From assembly GCF_003352915.1 (NCBI RefSeq), contig NZ_CP022314.1:2236043-2300042 (forward strand): a stretch of DNA of 64,000 nt, read 5' to 3'. The stretch's first letter is position 1. Every line of letters begins with the position of its first letter. The stretch is from Arthrobacter sp. PM3. Its GTDB lineage: Bacteria > Actinomycetota > Actinomycetes > Actinomycetales > Micrococcaceae. Under the pieces are notes generated by a model. The model was not told the DNA's origin. It made no database searches and saw only the letters and a program-made list of their open reading frames with translations. This document shows positions 23,622 to 32,594 of the stretch, piece after piece. The position numbers and the translations under genes were made by a program.

Positions 23622-24611
23622 TCAGAATCCCGGTGACTCAGCGTCCACGAGGTTGAGGACATCCTTGAGCATCGCCACGGCTGCTCCTTGGGGACTCGAA
23701 CGGCCACCCTGCACCGTGATGTCCCCAGCGTCAGGACAGACAAAGACTACTGCCTTCTCAGGGCCGGCGATGTGGCGCAGGGGGTCCTGCGCGGCCACGG
23801 ATTCCAGTCGCACACTCACCAGCATCGGCCGGTCGAGGGAAGCGCTGGCGACGGCACGAAGGCGGCGTCCCTGGCCGGCTGCCGCCAGGGCCCGGGCCGA
23901 TGCCGTGTGGTCGATGGGGTCCAGCTGAACCTTCATTCGTGACACGTCCCAGCCCCAGACGAGGCCCGTCATCAGCCGCACCTTGGTGGCCGCGTCCTGC
24001 CCCGACAGATCTGCGGACGGGTCAGATTCGGCGATGCCGCGGCGTTGTGCTTCCAGAATCGCGTCGGCCAGCCCGGCTCCGCCGGAAAGCTGGTCCAAAA
24101 CGAACGTTGATGTGCCGTTCGGGCAGGCACGGACGGCGTTGCATCCGAGGCCACGGACGCCGAGCCGGGCCAGGTCCGCTGCCGGCAGGGCGGCGCCGGT
24201 TGCTCCTGAGATGCGGATGCGGCTCCGCCCGATTTCGGCAGCCCGTTGCAGTTCCCGCCAGTGGCTCACCAGGTGGCTCTTCGTTGCTGTCACGACATGG
24301 ACGCCCCGTCGCAGGGCAGCGATCGCCTCATGGGTGGCGCGCGAATGCGCTTCCTCAGAGGACGGGAGGGCCTGGACCAGGACGGCCGCCCGGGTTGCGG
24401 TGAGCGCGTCATCGATCGAACCGAGTGGTTCCCACGACGAGCGCTCCGGCACGACTGGTTCCTCGCCGAGGCGCACTTCGGTGTGGTGCCCCCGGATGCC
24501 GGCGACATGAATCCCGGTTTCCTGCAGCGGGACAAGGTTCACGAATGACTGGCCGACGTTGCCGTACCCGGATAAAAGGAGCGGCACGGTCGGCTGAAAG
24601 CGGCTTGGCAT
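23622..24611 (-). CDS. Homoserine dehydrogenase-like oxidoreductase
   Basis: The 329-residue protein has an N-terminal Rossmann motif LLLSGYGNVGQSF and the HSD-type Lys segment VVTATKSHLV. Its catalytic domain has NGTSTFVLDQL and AESDPSADLSGQDAATK, including the catalytic Asp and Lys positions of homoserine dehydrogenases. There is no C-terminal ACT domain. It may convert aspartate semialdehyde and homoserine, or a related substrate, since the usual thrC/thrB neighbours are missing. ATG 24611 follows GAGGACAG; the frame is open further upstream but reads only a shadow of the next gene. Confidence 0.8.
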   Translation of the reverse strand: MPSRFQPTVPLLLSGYGNVGQSFVNLVPLQETGIHVAGIRGHHTEVRLGEEPVVPERSSWEPLGSIDDALTATRAAVLVQALPSSEEAHSRATHEAIAALRRGVHVVTATKSHLVSHWRELQRAAEIGRSRIRISGATGAALPAADLARLGVRGLGCNAVRACPNGTSTFVLDQLSGGAGLADAILEAQRRGIAESDPSADLSGQDAATKVRLMTGLVWGWDVSRMKVQLDPIDHTASARALAAAGQGRRLRAVASASLDRPMLVSVRLESVAAQDPLRHIAGPEKAVVFVCPDAGDITVQGGRSSPQGAAVAMLKDVLNLVDAESPGF

Positions 24612-24682
24612 GTCTGTCCTCGTCCTTTGGGTTATGGCTCCACGGGGTGCTCCTGCACCCGTTTCGGTCACGCCGGCCGTAC

Positions 24683-25840
24683 TCACGGTTTCTGGCCTGC
24701 GAGGACCTTCCTGGCGGCGGTGCCGCGGTAGCCGCTGCAGTCCCGGGTGTAGGTGCCGCCATAGTTCTTGTCGGCGCCCATGGCATAGGCCATGCAGTCG
24801 GCGAGCTGTTCCTTCCCGGCCCAGCCGTAGATGGCGTTCATCCGCGAGGTGAGCTTGGCGTCGTCGTTGTACAGCTTGTAGGAGGCGATGTGGGCGCACT
24901 CGTGCAGTGCCACGTACTGAAGTGACTTCCCGGTCCCGTACGTCTGGGCCATTTCGATGCGGTAGGACGGCCACCACGCAAAGCTGGTGTAGCCGCCGAT
25001 AAGGGTGATGACCTGCTTATCGCAGTAGGGCTTCATGTAGTTGTAGGCGGCCTTCTTGTACCCGGTGTAGTCCGCCGGATTCATGTGGGCGATGGCGGTG
25101 GATCCGGACGTCCAGGACTTCTCTTGGGCCGTGGCGGCCACGGTGAACCGGTAGCGCTTGCTGGTCGTGGCATTCACCAGCGGGGTCTTGACGGTGGCTT
25201 TCCAGCCGGACGCCTTGGTGAAGTCGACAGTCCGGATGGTCTGCCAGATTCCGTTCCGGTATTCCTGGAGTGACCCACGACGGTTGCCGAGCGCGCTGTA
25301 CAGGACATAGGTCGTGGACCATTGCGTCCCCGCCGCCACACGGCCCTCAGCGGTGGAGAAGGGATTGTTCGTGAAGGAATCCGCGGCCCAGATGGAGGTT
25401 TCCTGCCGGGCGTAGGTGACGGGCAGCGGGTCCGAGGTGGCGATCCGCTTGCCGGACTTGTTGAGGACGGCCCGGAACCTGGCCGTGCCTTCCGTCGCGA
25501 ACGTGTAGGTCAGCCTGGCGCTGTCGGTTTTCAGGACAGGGCTCGTTTTCACGGTCGTCCAGATGCCGCCCGTGAGGCGTTGCAGGGAGATCGTGGCTCC
25601 GGTGAAGCCGTACCCGGAAAAATTGAAGACCTTGGCCGGCTCCGAGTTCCAGTTGGGCGACCACAGATACACGGCCGAACCGAAGGAGGTCAGCTGCGGT
25701 ACCGGCGAAGTATGTCGCTGGGGCGTCCCGGCTGCAACGACCGGGCCGGCATCCTCCATGGCCAGGACCGGGTCTGCCGGCACCAGCAGTCCGGCCGCCA
25801 CCGCCAGTGCGGCGGCCACGGCCGCGATAGTCCGGCGCAT
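24683..25840 (-). CDS. Secreted putative zinc metalloprotease (HECAH)
   Basis: The 385-residue protein has a signal peptide (MRRTIAAVAAALAVAAGLL) and a beta-rich central part with a repeated TxxxxRFTV/RFRA pattern. Its C-terminal domain carries HECAH (313-317), an HExxH zinc-binding motif, followed by KEQLADCMAYAMG that may give the third ligand (Glu344 or Asp348). Four cysteines in the C-terminal domain could form two disulfides. ATG 25840 gives the neatest signal peptide; a TTG at 25888 directly after GGGGGAA is an alternative. No substrate is evident. Confidence 0.72.
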   Translation of the reverse strand: MRRTIAAVAAALAVAAGLLVPADPVLAMEDAGPVVAAGTPQRHTSPVPQLTSFGSAVYLWSPNWNSEPAKVFNFSGYGFTGATISLQRLTGGIWTTVKTSPVLKTDSARLTYTFATEGTARFRAVLNKSGKRIATSDPLPVTYARQETSIWAADSFTNNPFSTAEGRVAAGTQWSTTYVLYSALGNRRGSLQEYRNGIWQTIRTVDFTKASGWKATVKTPLVNATTSKRYRFTVAATAQEKSWTSGSTAIAHMNPADYTGYKKAAYNYMKPYCDKQVITLIGGYTSFAWWPSYRIEMAQTYGTGKSLQYVALHECAHIASYKLYNDDAKLTSRMNAIYGWAGKEQLADCMAYAMGADKNYGGTYTRDCSGYRGTAARKVLAGQKP

Positions 25841-26082
25841 TCTGATGCTGGTACCCCCGGATGCAGCGCATCGCGTTCTGATTTTCAATTCCCCCACCTT
25901 GATCACGAGTCGCGGGGGATGGCACCGACGGTGCCCGCCGGGCAGATGATGGTTCCCCCACGGCAGACTCTAACTGCGCTGGTGGCATTTTGCCGGTCGC
26001 CATGTCGGCACGTCCTGTAGTTAGACTGCAGCGTGTCGTCTAATCTGCGACGACGTTCGAAGAGCAACCACCAGGAGGGCAT

Positions 26083-26547
26083 GTGCCGTACGCCGTAGAT
26101 TTCAAGAACGTGTCCACCGTTGGCCTGGAATCCTCACCCGTCGCAGACGCGCTCGCAGGGCTGCGGGCCAACGAGGCGCGCTATTACAAGAACAAGTACG
26201 ACCACGATTTCACCGTCACGCCCGCAGCCGAGGCGCCGGAGACGCTCGAGTGGGTGAGCCGCGTTCTCGCCGAGGAACGCAATATCGTCATCGCCTCCCG
26301 TCCGCTGGAGGTGACGTCCTTCGAGGTGGACGGGCTTCGGATGGCCTACGTGTTCTACGAGTCCGGCCTGTCCATCAACGTGATGTACGGAATCGAGGAC
26401 GGGGCGAAGCGCGCCGTCGGATTCAAGCTGTCCGACGGCATGGACGTTCCCGAGGAACTGGCGTCAAGCTTCAAGTTCGCCCGCCAAAAGTCCAAGCTGG
26501 CCGGCGTCATCCGCGGCTCCTACTTTGTGATCAAGGGCCAGTACTGA
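26083..26547 (+). CDS. Hypothetical cytoplasmic protein
   Basis: The 154-residue protein starts at a GTG with an excellent AGGAGGG site 7 bases upstream. It has no signal peptide or membrane segment. It contains an alpha/beta pattern (FEVDGLRMAYVFYESGLSINVMYG) and ends in a basic KFARQKSKLAGVIRGSYFVIKG. I do not recognise the family. It is convergent with the PucR gene (3 bases between stops). Confidence 0.75.
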   Translation: MPYAVDFKNVSTVGLESSPVADALAGLRANEARYYKNKYDHDFTVTPAAEAPETLEWVSRVLAEERNIVIASRPLEVTSFEVDGLRMAYVFYESGLSINVMYGIEDGAKRAVGFKLSDGMDVPEELASSFKFARQKSKLAGVIRGSYFVIKGQY

Positions 26548-26550
26548 CCC

Positions 26551-28065
26551 TCAGGCGCCCCGCGGATGGCCCTGCAGATCCATGGCCTGGTGGATCTGCA
26601 GGGCAAACCACAGCTGCGCCAGCGTCGAGGTCTCGGTCATGTCAAGGCCGGTCAGCTCACCGATCTTCCGGATGCGGTAGATGATGGTCTGCCGGTGCGC
26701 GAACAGGGCGGCCGCCGTTTTCTGCCAGGACCGCTGGGAGTCAAGGAACGTCCTCAGGGTGAGGATCAGATCCCCGTTTTCTCCCTGTTCGTACTCGAAA
26801 ATGGGTCCGAGGAGCCGCTGGACCAGGGCATGGCCTTCCTCGAAGCTCGTGAGCCCCAGCCACGAGGGTCCCTCCGCATAGCGGACCAACCGTTCGCCGG
26901 TGCTTGACGCCGTCCCGAGGGCCCACATCGATTCCTGAAGGGCCCGCTGCGCGCCGGCGGCAGCGGAAGGCCGGCTGATGCCGATCCGCACGTCCGAGGG
27001 GACGGCGTGCCGCAGCAGAACGTCGGAACAGTCCGAGGCGACGGCCAAATGCAGGGTATTGGACCTGCGCTGGCAGGCCGTCGGATAGCCATGCCGCCAC
27101 AGATCGACGTGCACGCCCGCCAGGCGCTCGCCGTCGTCGCTGGACATGGAAACGATCAGGAATTCCCGGGACGAGATCCCGAACTCAGGCAGCCGGCTTT
27201 CAATGTCGGCGATGCCCAGGCGCCCGTCGAAGGCCTGCGCAAGGAACTCCGCACCCAGCCTGCGCTGGTTCTCCAGCGACAGCGCGGTCCGGGACAGCTC
27301 CAGCCCAAGGACGGTGGCCGCGTGGAGCAGCACCACGGCATCGGGGAGCGGCTCGGATCTGGGCAGCACCACCAGGAGCGCGTTGGCGTGGGTCGGGATG
27401 TCCATCATCAGGAGGTGGCGGTCGCCGAAGCGGTGCCACTGGAACTTCTTGCTGGCTACCGGTGACTTGCTGGTCAGCGGTTCAAGGTGCTGCTCGAGGT
27501 CCGGGGGCAGCGGCTGGCCTCCGGGGTGCCAGGGGTGCAGGCACCGCCGGTCAATGACGAAGAGGCCCGCGTCGAGTTCAGCCTCGATGCCCAGGATCAG
27601 GCTGAGCCAGTTGTCCTCAGACGGCCCCGCGAGCCGCAGCAGGTCATAGATGCGGGCCGTCTGCCGCAGCCGGCGGGACTCCTCCAGTAACGACGATTCG
27701 GCGACCGACCGCGCGATGGCGATGAACGGAAGCGGGTACGGGATGCTGATCACCGGCAACGGCAGATGGTCGCAGACCTCGAAGAACTCGGGAAGGAGTT
27801 CAGGGGCATGCATCTGCTCGCCGATCGCCAGCGCGCTGGCACCGGCGTTGACCAGTGCCTCGGCCAGTTCAACCTGGCCCGCGGGATCCGCCGGGATGGA
27901 GAGCCCGTTGGTCATCATGAGTTCCCCGCCGGTGACCCATTCCCACAGGCGCGGGAGGTCGGAGGTGTGGGCCCAAGTGACACGGTTGCCCAGGCCGGCG
28001 GAACCTGCCAGGAGGCTCAGGCCCAGCTGAGGTTCTGCCAGCAGTTCGGCCACGGTGATCGCCAT
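26551..28065 (-). CDS. PucR-family transcriptional regulator
   Basis: The 504-residue protein has the N-terminal PucR ligand domain (VAELLAEPQLGLSLLAGSAG to about residue 125), a GGDEF-like central region, and a C-terminal HTH_30. The HTH includes the hallmark AALFAHRQTIIYRIRKIGELTGLD. PucR proteins control purine and amine catabolism genes. It is divergent from the ureohydrolase and lies beside a TACATATGTA palindrome, so it is the likely regulator of the 28.3-33.9 kb set. Confidence 0.92.
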   Translation of the reverse strand: MAITVAELLAEPQLGLSLLAGSAGLGNRVTWAHTSDLPRLWEWVTGGELMMTNGLSIPADPAGQVELAEALVNAGASALAIGEQMHAPELLPEFFEVCDHLPLPVISIPYPLPFIAIARSVAESSLLEESRRLRQTARIYDLLRLAGPSEDNWLSLILGIEAELDAGLFVIDRRCLHPWHPGGQPLPPDLEQHLEPLTSKSPVASKKFQWHRFGDRHLLMMDIPTHANALLVVLPRSEPLPDAVVLLHAATVLGLELSRTALSLENQRRLGAEFLAQAFDGRLGIADIESRLPEFGISSREFLIVSMSSDDGERLAGVHVDLWRHGYPTACQRRSNTLHLAVASDCSDVLLRHAVPSDVRIGISRPSAAAGAQRALQESMWALGTASSTGERLVRYAEGPSWLGLTSFEEGHALVQRLLGPIFEYEQGENGDLILTLRTFLDSQRSWQKTAAALFAHRQTIIYRIRKIGELTGLDMTETSTLAQLWFALQIHQAMDLQGHPRGA

Positions 28066-28107
28066 GTGCGGGTCCTGTTCATGCGTCCGAAGGCCATCCC
28101 CAGGTGG

Positions 28108-28126
28108 CTTTTACATATGTATAAGC
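28108..28126. promoter_or_regulatory. CATATG palindrome, candidate PucR operator 1
   Basis: CTTTTACATATGTATAAGC contains the near-perfect inverted repeat TTACATATGTATAA. It lies 43 bases upstream of the pucR start and about 157 bases before the ureohydrolase start. The core TACATATGTA recurs at 29338 before the permease gene. Confidence 0.6.
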
Positions 28127-28282
28127 ACCTCGGTTATTTGTAGTCAATCATCGCATATACCGCGTGACGCCGATCACTAATAGTTAAGCCATAGACCTCA
28201 ACCGGCGCAGGATCCAGTACAGCGAAGTACCGCGAAGAATCCGCAGGCCGGCCGAAACCACAGCAACCGGAGGACCCCTGCC

Positions 28283-29287
28283 ATGACCACACACAAGCCG
28301 ATCGGCCCCGTCGACGCCACAAAAGTCCCCCGCTTCGCGGGCCTCGGGACCTTCGCCCGGCTTCCCCAGATTGACCGGGTTCCGGACTACGACATTGCGA
28401 TCGTGGGTGTCCCGTTCGACGGCGGCACCTCCTACCGCCCCGGCGCCCGGTTCGGTCCGGCGGCTGTCCGGGAGGCGTCGCGGCTCCTGCGCCCCGGCTA
28501 TCACCCGGAGCTCGACGTCGAGCCCGTGTATGAGGCCCAGGTTGTGGACGCCGGCGACATCGCCTGCACCCCCTACGACATCTCCCGCGCGGTCCGCGAG
28601 ATCGAGGAACAGGCCCTCCCTCTCCTCGGCGGCGCCGGTTCCGGCAAGAGGCTGATCTCGATCGGCGGCGACCACACCATCGCGCTGCCGATGCTGCGGG
28701 CCTTGAACATGGTCCACGGCCCGGTGGCCCTGCTCCACTTCGACGCGCACCTGGACACGTGGGACACCTACTTCGACCAGCCGGTCACGCACGGAACCAT
28801 CTTCCGCCGGGCCTTCGAAGAGGGCCTCCTCGTCGAGGACAAGTCGATGCACGTGGGCATCCGCGGACCGGTCTACGACCGCAACGATTTCCTCCGAGAC
28901 CACGAGTTCGGCTTCCAGATCATCCGCTGCTCGGACCTGGATGTCATCGGCGTTCCGGCCGCGATCCAGCGCGTCAAGGAACGGCTGGGCGACACCCCGG
29001 TGTACGTCTCCATCGACATCGACGTCCTGGACCCGTCCTACGCGCCGGGCACCGGCACTCCGGAAATGGGCGGGCTCCACTCCCGCGAACTGCTGGCGCT
29101 GCTCCGCGGACTGAACGGCATCAACATCGTGGGCGCCGACGTCGTCGAGGTTGCCCCGGCCTATGACCACGCAGACATCACCACCGTCGCCGCGGCAACC
29201 CTCGTCTTCGACCTCCTGGCCTTGATGGTGAACCGCAGCAAGGCCGTCAACAACGTGGCCGAGGACTTGCAGGCGGCCACCGCCTGA
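28283..29287 (+). CDS. Agmatinase/guanidinobutyrase-type ureohydrolase
   Basis: The 334-residue protein is a manganese ureohydrolase. Metal ligands are visible in GGDHT (His131), HFDAHLDT (Asp154, His156, Asp158) and SIDIDVLDP (Asp245, Asp247). It should release urea from a guanidino compound such as agmatine or 4-guanidinobutyrate. The nearby permease and aldehyde dehydrogenase fit catabolism of such a compound to a 4-carbon acid (inference). The start has a GGAGGACCC ribosome site. Confidence 0.92.
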   Translation: MTTHKPIGPVDATKVPRFAGLGTFARLPQIDRVPDYDIAIVGVPFDGGTSYRPGARFGPAAVREASRLLRPGYHPELDVEPVYEAQVVDAGDIACTPYDISRAVREIEEQALPLLGGAGSGKRLISIGGDHTIALPMLRALNMVHGPVALLHFDAHLDTWDTYFDQPVTHGTIFRRAFEEGLLVEDKSMHVGIRGPVYDRNDFLRDHEFGFQIIRCSDLDVIGVPAAIQRVKERLGDTPVYVSIDIDVLDPSYAPGTGTPEMGGLHSRELLALLRGLNGINIVGADVVEVAPAYDHADITTVAAATLVFDLLALMVNRSKAVNNVAEDLQAATA

Positions 29288-29331
29288 GCCGCAACGGTCG
29301 CTTGGGCCGCAATCGCGGGGCAGTCGCGCCT

Positions 29332-29353
29332 GGTTCATACATATGTACGAACC
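29332..29353. promoter_or_regulatory. CATATG palindrome, candidate PucR operator 2
   Basis: GGTTCATACATATGTACGAACC is an almost perfect 22-base inverted repeat with one mismatched pair. It is in the 199-base gap between the ureohydrolase and the permease. It shares its centre with the site at 28108. Confidence 0.65.
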
Positions 29354-29466
29354 GGTTTACGGCATCTAGCCAATTGCCGGATTTCCACCGTGACGCAAGT
29401 CACGAAATGATTGATACATCAGATCCCGTGCCCGATGACGCGCCGGGACAGAACGAAGAGGTTCCC

Positions 29467-29490
29467 ATGAACTCCTGGAACGCATCATGA
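29467..29490 (+). CDS. Seven-codon ORF coupled to the permease start
   Basis: ATG at 29467 follows GAAGAGG and encodes MNSWNAS. Its TGA overlaps the permease ATG as ATGA (29487-29490). The permease ATG has no own strong ribosome site, so this mini-ORF may feed ribosomes to it. A longer in-frame start at 29407 also exists. Confidence 0.4.
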   Translation: MNSWNAS

Positions 29491-30956
29491 GCGCTCGACC
29501 CACTCCCGCCGCAGCCGAGGTACCCAGGCTCGAGGACAAGACCATCCAGCCGATCCCCGCCGACGAACGCCACGGCAAGGCCCGTGACCTTTTCACCATC
29601 TGGTTCGGTTCCAACATCATGATCATGACGATCGTGACCGGGGGGCTCGCCACCACGGTGTTCGGGCTGAGCTTTGTGCCCGCCATCGTCGGAATCATCA
29701 TCGGAAACCTCGTCGGCGGCATCTTCATGGCCCTGCACTCGGCCCAAGGCCCGCAGCTGGGCGTGGCGCAGATGATCCAGACCCGCGGCCAATTCGGTTC
29801 CTACGGGGCGCTGCTGATCGTCGGCATCGTCGTGATCATGTACGTCGGGTTCTTCGCCGCAAACCTCGTCTTTGGCGGCGAAGCGCTGGCCGCCGTCAGC
29901 CCGGGCATCAGCGTTGACGGAGGCATCATCGTCATCGGCGTCGTCAGCGTCGTGGCCACCATCTTCGGCTACCGGCTCATCCACGCCTACGCACGCTTCC
30001 TCAGCATCGTGGCCGGCCTGGCGCTGGCGCTGGCCTTCGTCTGGATCCTGGCCGTCCACGGATTGCCGGCCAGCTTCCTGACCCAGGGAAACTTCAACTG
30101 GGTGGGCTTCATGGCCACCATCTCGGTCTCGGCCCTCTGGCAGCTCGCCTACGCCCCCTACGTCTCGGACTACTCCCGCTACATGCCCCAGGGCACCGGC
30201 TCGGCCCCGGCATTCTGGGCATCCTACTCCGGCTGCGTCCTGGGAACCCTCTTCCCGATGGTCCTCGGCGCCCTGGTGGGAACACTCGCCATGACACTGA
30301 TCAGCGACGGCAGCGCCGTTGAAATCGTCGGGAGCCTGAGCGCGCTCCTCGGGCCATGGACCCTGGTGGTCATCGGCATCTTCTGCCTCGGCGTGGCGGC
30401 GTCGAACGCCATGAATCTCTACTGCGGCGTCCTGTGCAGCCTCACGATCGGGCAGACGTTCAAACCGACCTGGTTGCCCCACGCCAGGACCCGGACCTTC
30501 GGGGCGCTCATCCTCTTCACGCTCGCCCTCATGATCTCGCTGTTCGCCCGCGATAATTTCATCTTCTTCTACACGAACTTCCTCTCCTTCCTGATGTACG
30601 TCCTGGTCCCGTGGACCGCCATCAACCTGGTGGACTACTACCTGCTGCGTCACGGCGACTACCGGGTGGAAGACTTCTTCAAGCGCGACGGCGGAGTGTA
30701 CGGACGGTTCAACTGGATCGCGATCGGAGCCTACATTGCCGGCGCCCTGATCCAGGTTCCGTTCTCGGCCACAGCGATGTTCACCGGCCCCGTCGCCGCG
30801 GCGATGAACGGCGTGGACCTGTCCTGGATTGTCGGCCTGGTGGTGGTTGCACCCCTCTACTACCTGGCGGCCCGCGTGTTCCGGAAGGCCCCGGAAGCCG
30901 TCCCCTTTCAGTCACCCGCATTCGCCACTGAACTGATTGAAGCGCCGCAGGCCTAA
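29487..30956 (+). CDS. NCS1-family nucleobase/cytosine-type permease
   Basis: The 489-residue integral membrane protein has about 12 hydrophobic segments. NCS1 features include WFGSNIMIMTIVTGGLATT in helix 1 and QLAYAPYVSDYSRYMP in the substrate region. Members import purines, pyrimidines, hydantoins or related nitrogen compounds by cation symport. Its place between a ureohydrolase and an aldehyde dehydrogenase suggests it imports the operon's starting compound, possibly a guanidino compound. Confidence 0.9.
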   Translation: MSARPTPAAAEVPRLEDKTIQPIPADERHGKARDLFTIWFGSNIMIMTIVTGGLATTVFGLSFVPAIVGIIIGNLVGGIFMALHSAQGPQLGVAQMIQTRGQFGSYGALLIVGIVVIMYVGFFAANLVFGGEALAAVSPGISVDGGIIVIGVVSVVATIFGYRLIHAYARFLSIVAGLALALAFVWILAVHGLPASFLTQGNFNWVGFMATISVSALWQLAYAPYVSDYSRYMPQGTGSAPAFWASYSGCVLGTLFPMVLGALVGTLAMTLISDGSAVEIVGSLSALLGPWTLVVIGIFCLGVAASNAMNLYCGVLCSLTIGQTFKPTWLPHARTRTFGALILFTLALMISLFARDNFIFFYTNFLSFLMYVLVPWTAINLVDYYLLRHGDYRVEDFFKRDGGVYGRFNWIAIGAYIAGALIQVPFSATAMFTGPVAAAMNGVDLSWIVGLVVVAPLYYLAARVFRKAPEAVPFQSPAFATELIEAPQA

Positions 30957-31063
30957 CCCCACCACCGCACATGCCCGGGGCGGCCGTACCCCCGCCCCGG
31001 GCGATGCCCCCACCCCACACACCTTCGACGCCGGCACCGGCGCAGAACGCAAAGGCAAACAAA

Positions 31064-32566
31064 ATGACACTCACCAACCTCGAACGCTTCACGGCCCGGC
31101 GCTCCTCCACAGAGCAGACCTGCGCGGGCGTCCTGCCTCCGGCGGGGCACTTCATCGGCGGCTCATTCGTCCCCGGCTCCTCAAGCGAACTCATCGATGT
31201 GGTGGATCCCACCACGGAGCAGGTCATCGCGTCGGTGCAGGCCGGCACGGCCTCGGACGTGGACGTCGCGGTCGAGGCGGCCGTGGCGGCCCAGAAGTCC
31301 TGGGGCGCCACGACCCCGAAGGAGCGCTCCGAGGTGCTCTCCCTGATCGCCAACATCATCGAAGCCAACCGCGAAGTCTTCGAACTCATCGAATCCGCCA
31401 ACACCGGCAAACCGCGGGCCGTCGCGGAGGACGATGTCTCCAGCACCATCGACACCTTCCGGTTCATGGCCGGCGCCTCCCGCACCCTGACGTCCATGGC
31501 AGGCGGCGACTACGCCGCCGGACACACCTCGGTCATCCTCCGGGAACCAGTCGGCGTCGTCGGCGTCATCACCCCGTGGAACTACCCGCTGCTGATGGCC
31601 GCCTGGAAGATCGCTCCCATCCTGGCCGCCGGAAATTCGATCGTCCTCAAGCCCTCGGAACAGACGCCGCTGTCCACGCTGAAGCTGGCCGAACTGGTGG
31701 CCGGACGCATCCCGGACGGAATCCTCAACGTCGTGACGGGCCAGGGCCGCACCGTCGGGCAGCGGCTCGCCGAACACCCCGACGTCGCCCTCGTCGCGCT
31801 GACGGGCAGTGTCGCCAGCGGACAGGCAGTCGCGGAAACCGCGGGCAGGTCGGTCAAACGCGTCCACCTGGAACTTGGCGGCAAGGCCCCCGTTGTCGTC
31901 TTCCCCGACGCCGACCTCCGCGCCGCCGCCGCCGGCGTGCGCAACGCCGGCTTCTGGAACGCCGGCCAGGACTGCGGCGCCGCCTGCCGCGTGCTGGTCC
32001 ACGAATCCGTGGCCGAGGAGTTCACCGAGCACCTCGTGCGTGAAGTCGGCACGCTCGTCGTCGGCGCTCCGGGCGCAGGGGACGACGTCGAAATCGGCCC
32101 CATGATTTCCCGGCCGCACTTCGACCGGGTGCAGGAAGCCCTGGCCGAGGCCAAGGCCGCAGGCCTCCAGGTGGCCATCGGCGGCTCGGCGATGGAGGGC
32201 CCCGGCTACTTCATTGAACCGACGGTGATCAGCAACGTACCGGCCGGGGCGCACATTGCCACCCACGAAATCTTTGGTCCGGTGGTCACGGTCGAGTCCT
32301 TCAGCTCCACCGAGGAAGCCATCACCCGGGCCAACGAAAGCCCCTACGGCCTGTCCGCCTCCGTCTGGACCCGGGATTCCAGCCTCTCGCTCAGCGTTCC
32401 GAAGCAACTCGACTTCGGCACCGTCTGGGTCAACGCACACCTGGTGCTGGCCTGCGAGGTCCCGTGGGGCGGCTTCAAGGGCTCCGGCTACGGCCGCGAC
32501 CTCTCCCTCTACGCCCTGGACGACTACTCCCGGACCAAGCACGTCATGATCAACCACGGCGCGTGA
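31064..32566 (+). CDS. Aldehyde dehydrogenase, aminobutyraldehyde/betaine-aldehyde type
   Basis: The 500-residue NAD(P)-dependent enzyme has the cofactor segment TPWNYPLLMAAWK, catalytic Glu270 (LELGGKAP) and Cys304 (NAGQDCGA). The DCGA Cys context is like 4-aminobutyraldehyde dehydrogenases. It would oxidise an amino- or guanidino-aldehyde to the acid. ATG 31064 is chosen because AAAGG precedes it. The 107-base region between the permease and this ATG is Pro/Ala-type low complexity in frame and is not included. Confidence 0.92.
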   Translation: MTLTNLERFTARRSSTEQTCAGVLPPAGHFIGGSFVPGSSSELIDVVDPTTEQVIASVQAGTASDVDVAVEAAVAAQKSWGATTPKERSEVLSLIANIIEANREVFELIESANTGKPRAVAEDDVSSTIDTFRFMAGASRTLTSMAGGDYAAGHTSVILREPVGVVGVITPWNYPLLMAAWKIAPILAAGNSIVLKPSEQTPLSTLKLAELVAGRIPDGILNVVTGQGRTVGQRLAEHPDVALVALTGSVASGQAVAETAGRSVKRVHLELGGKAPVVVFPDADLRAAAAGVRNAGFWNAGQDCGAACRVLVHESVAEEFTEHLVREVGTLVVGAPGAGDDVEIGPMISRPHFDRVQEALAEAKAAGLQVAIGGSAMEGPGYFIEPTVISNVPAGAHIATHEIFGPVVTVESFSSTEEAITRANESPYGLSASVWTRDSSLSLSVPKQLDFGTVWVNAHLVLACEVPWGGFKGSGYGRDLSLYALDDYSRTKHVMINHGA

Positions 32567-32594
32567 GCGTTAAGAACAGCATCGGAGTTCAGCA

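Noticed and set aside
19857..26000. Intact integrated element at tRNA-Thr with att duplication
   Set aside because: I saw no integrase gene and no second copy of the tRNA 3' end within reach, so only a scar is claimed.
29907..30081. Alternative genes inside the NCS1 permease region
   Set aside because: Short frames are Ser/Ala/Trp-rich shadows without ribosome sites.
30971..31063. N-terminal extension of the aldehyde dehydrogenase
   Set aside because: The added 31 residues are Pro/Ala low complexity; the ATG at 31064 has a ribosome site and family-typical start.
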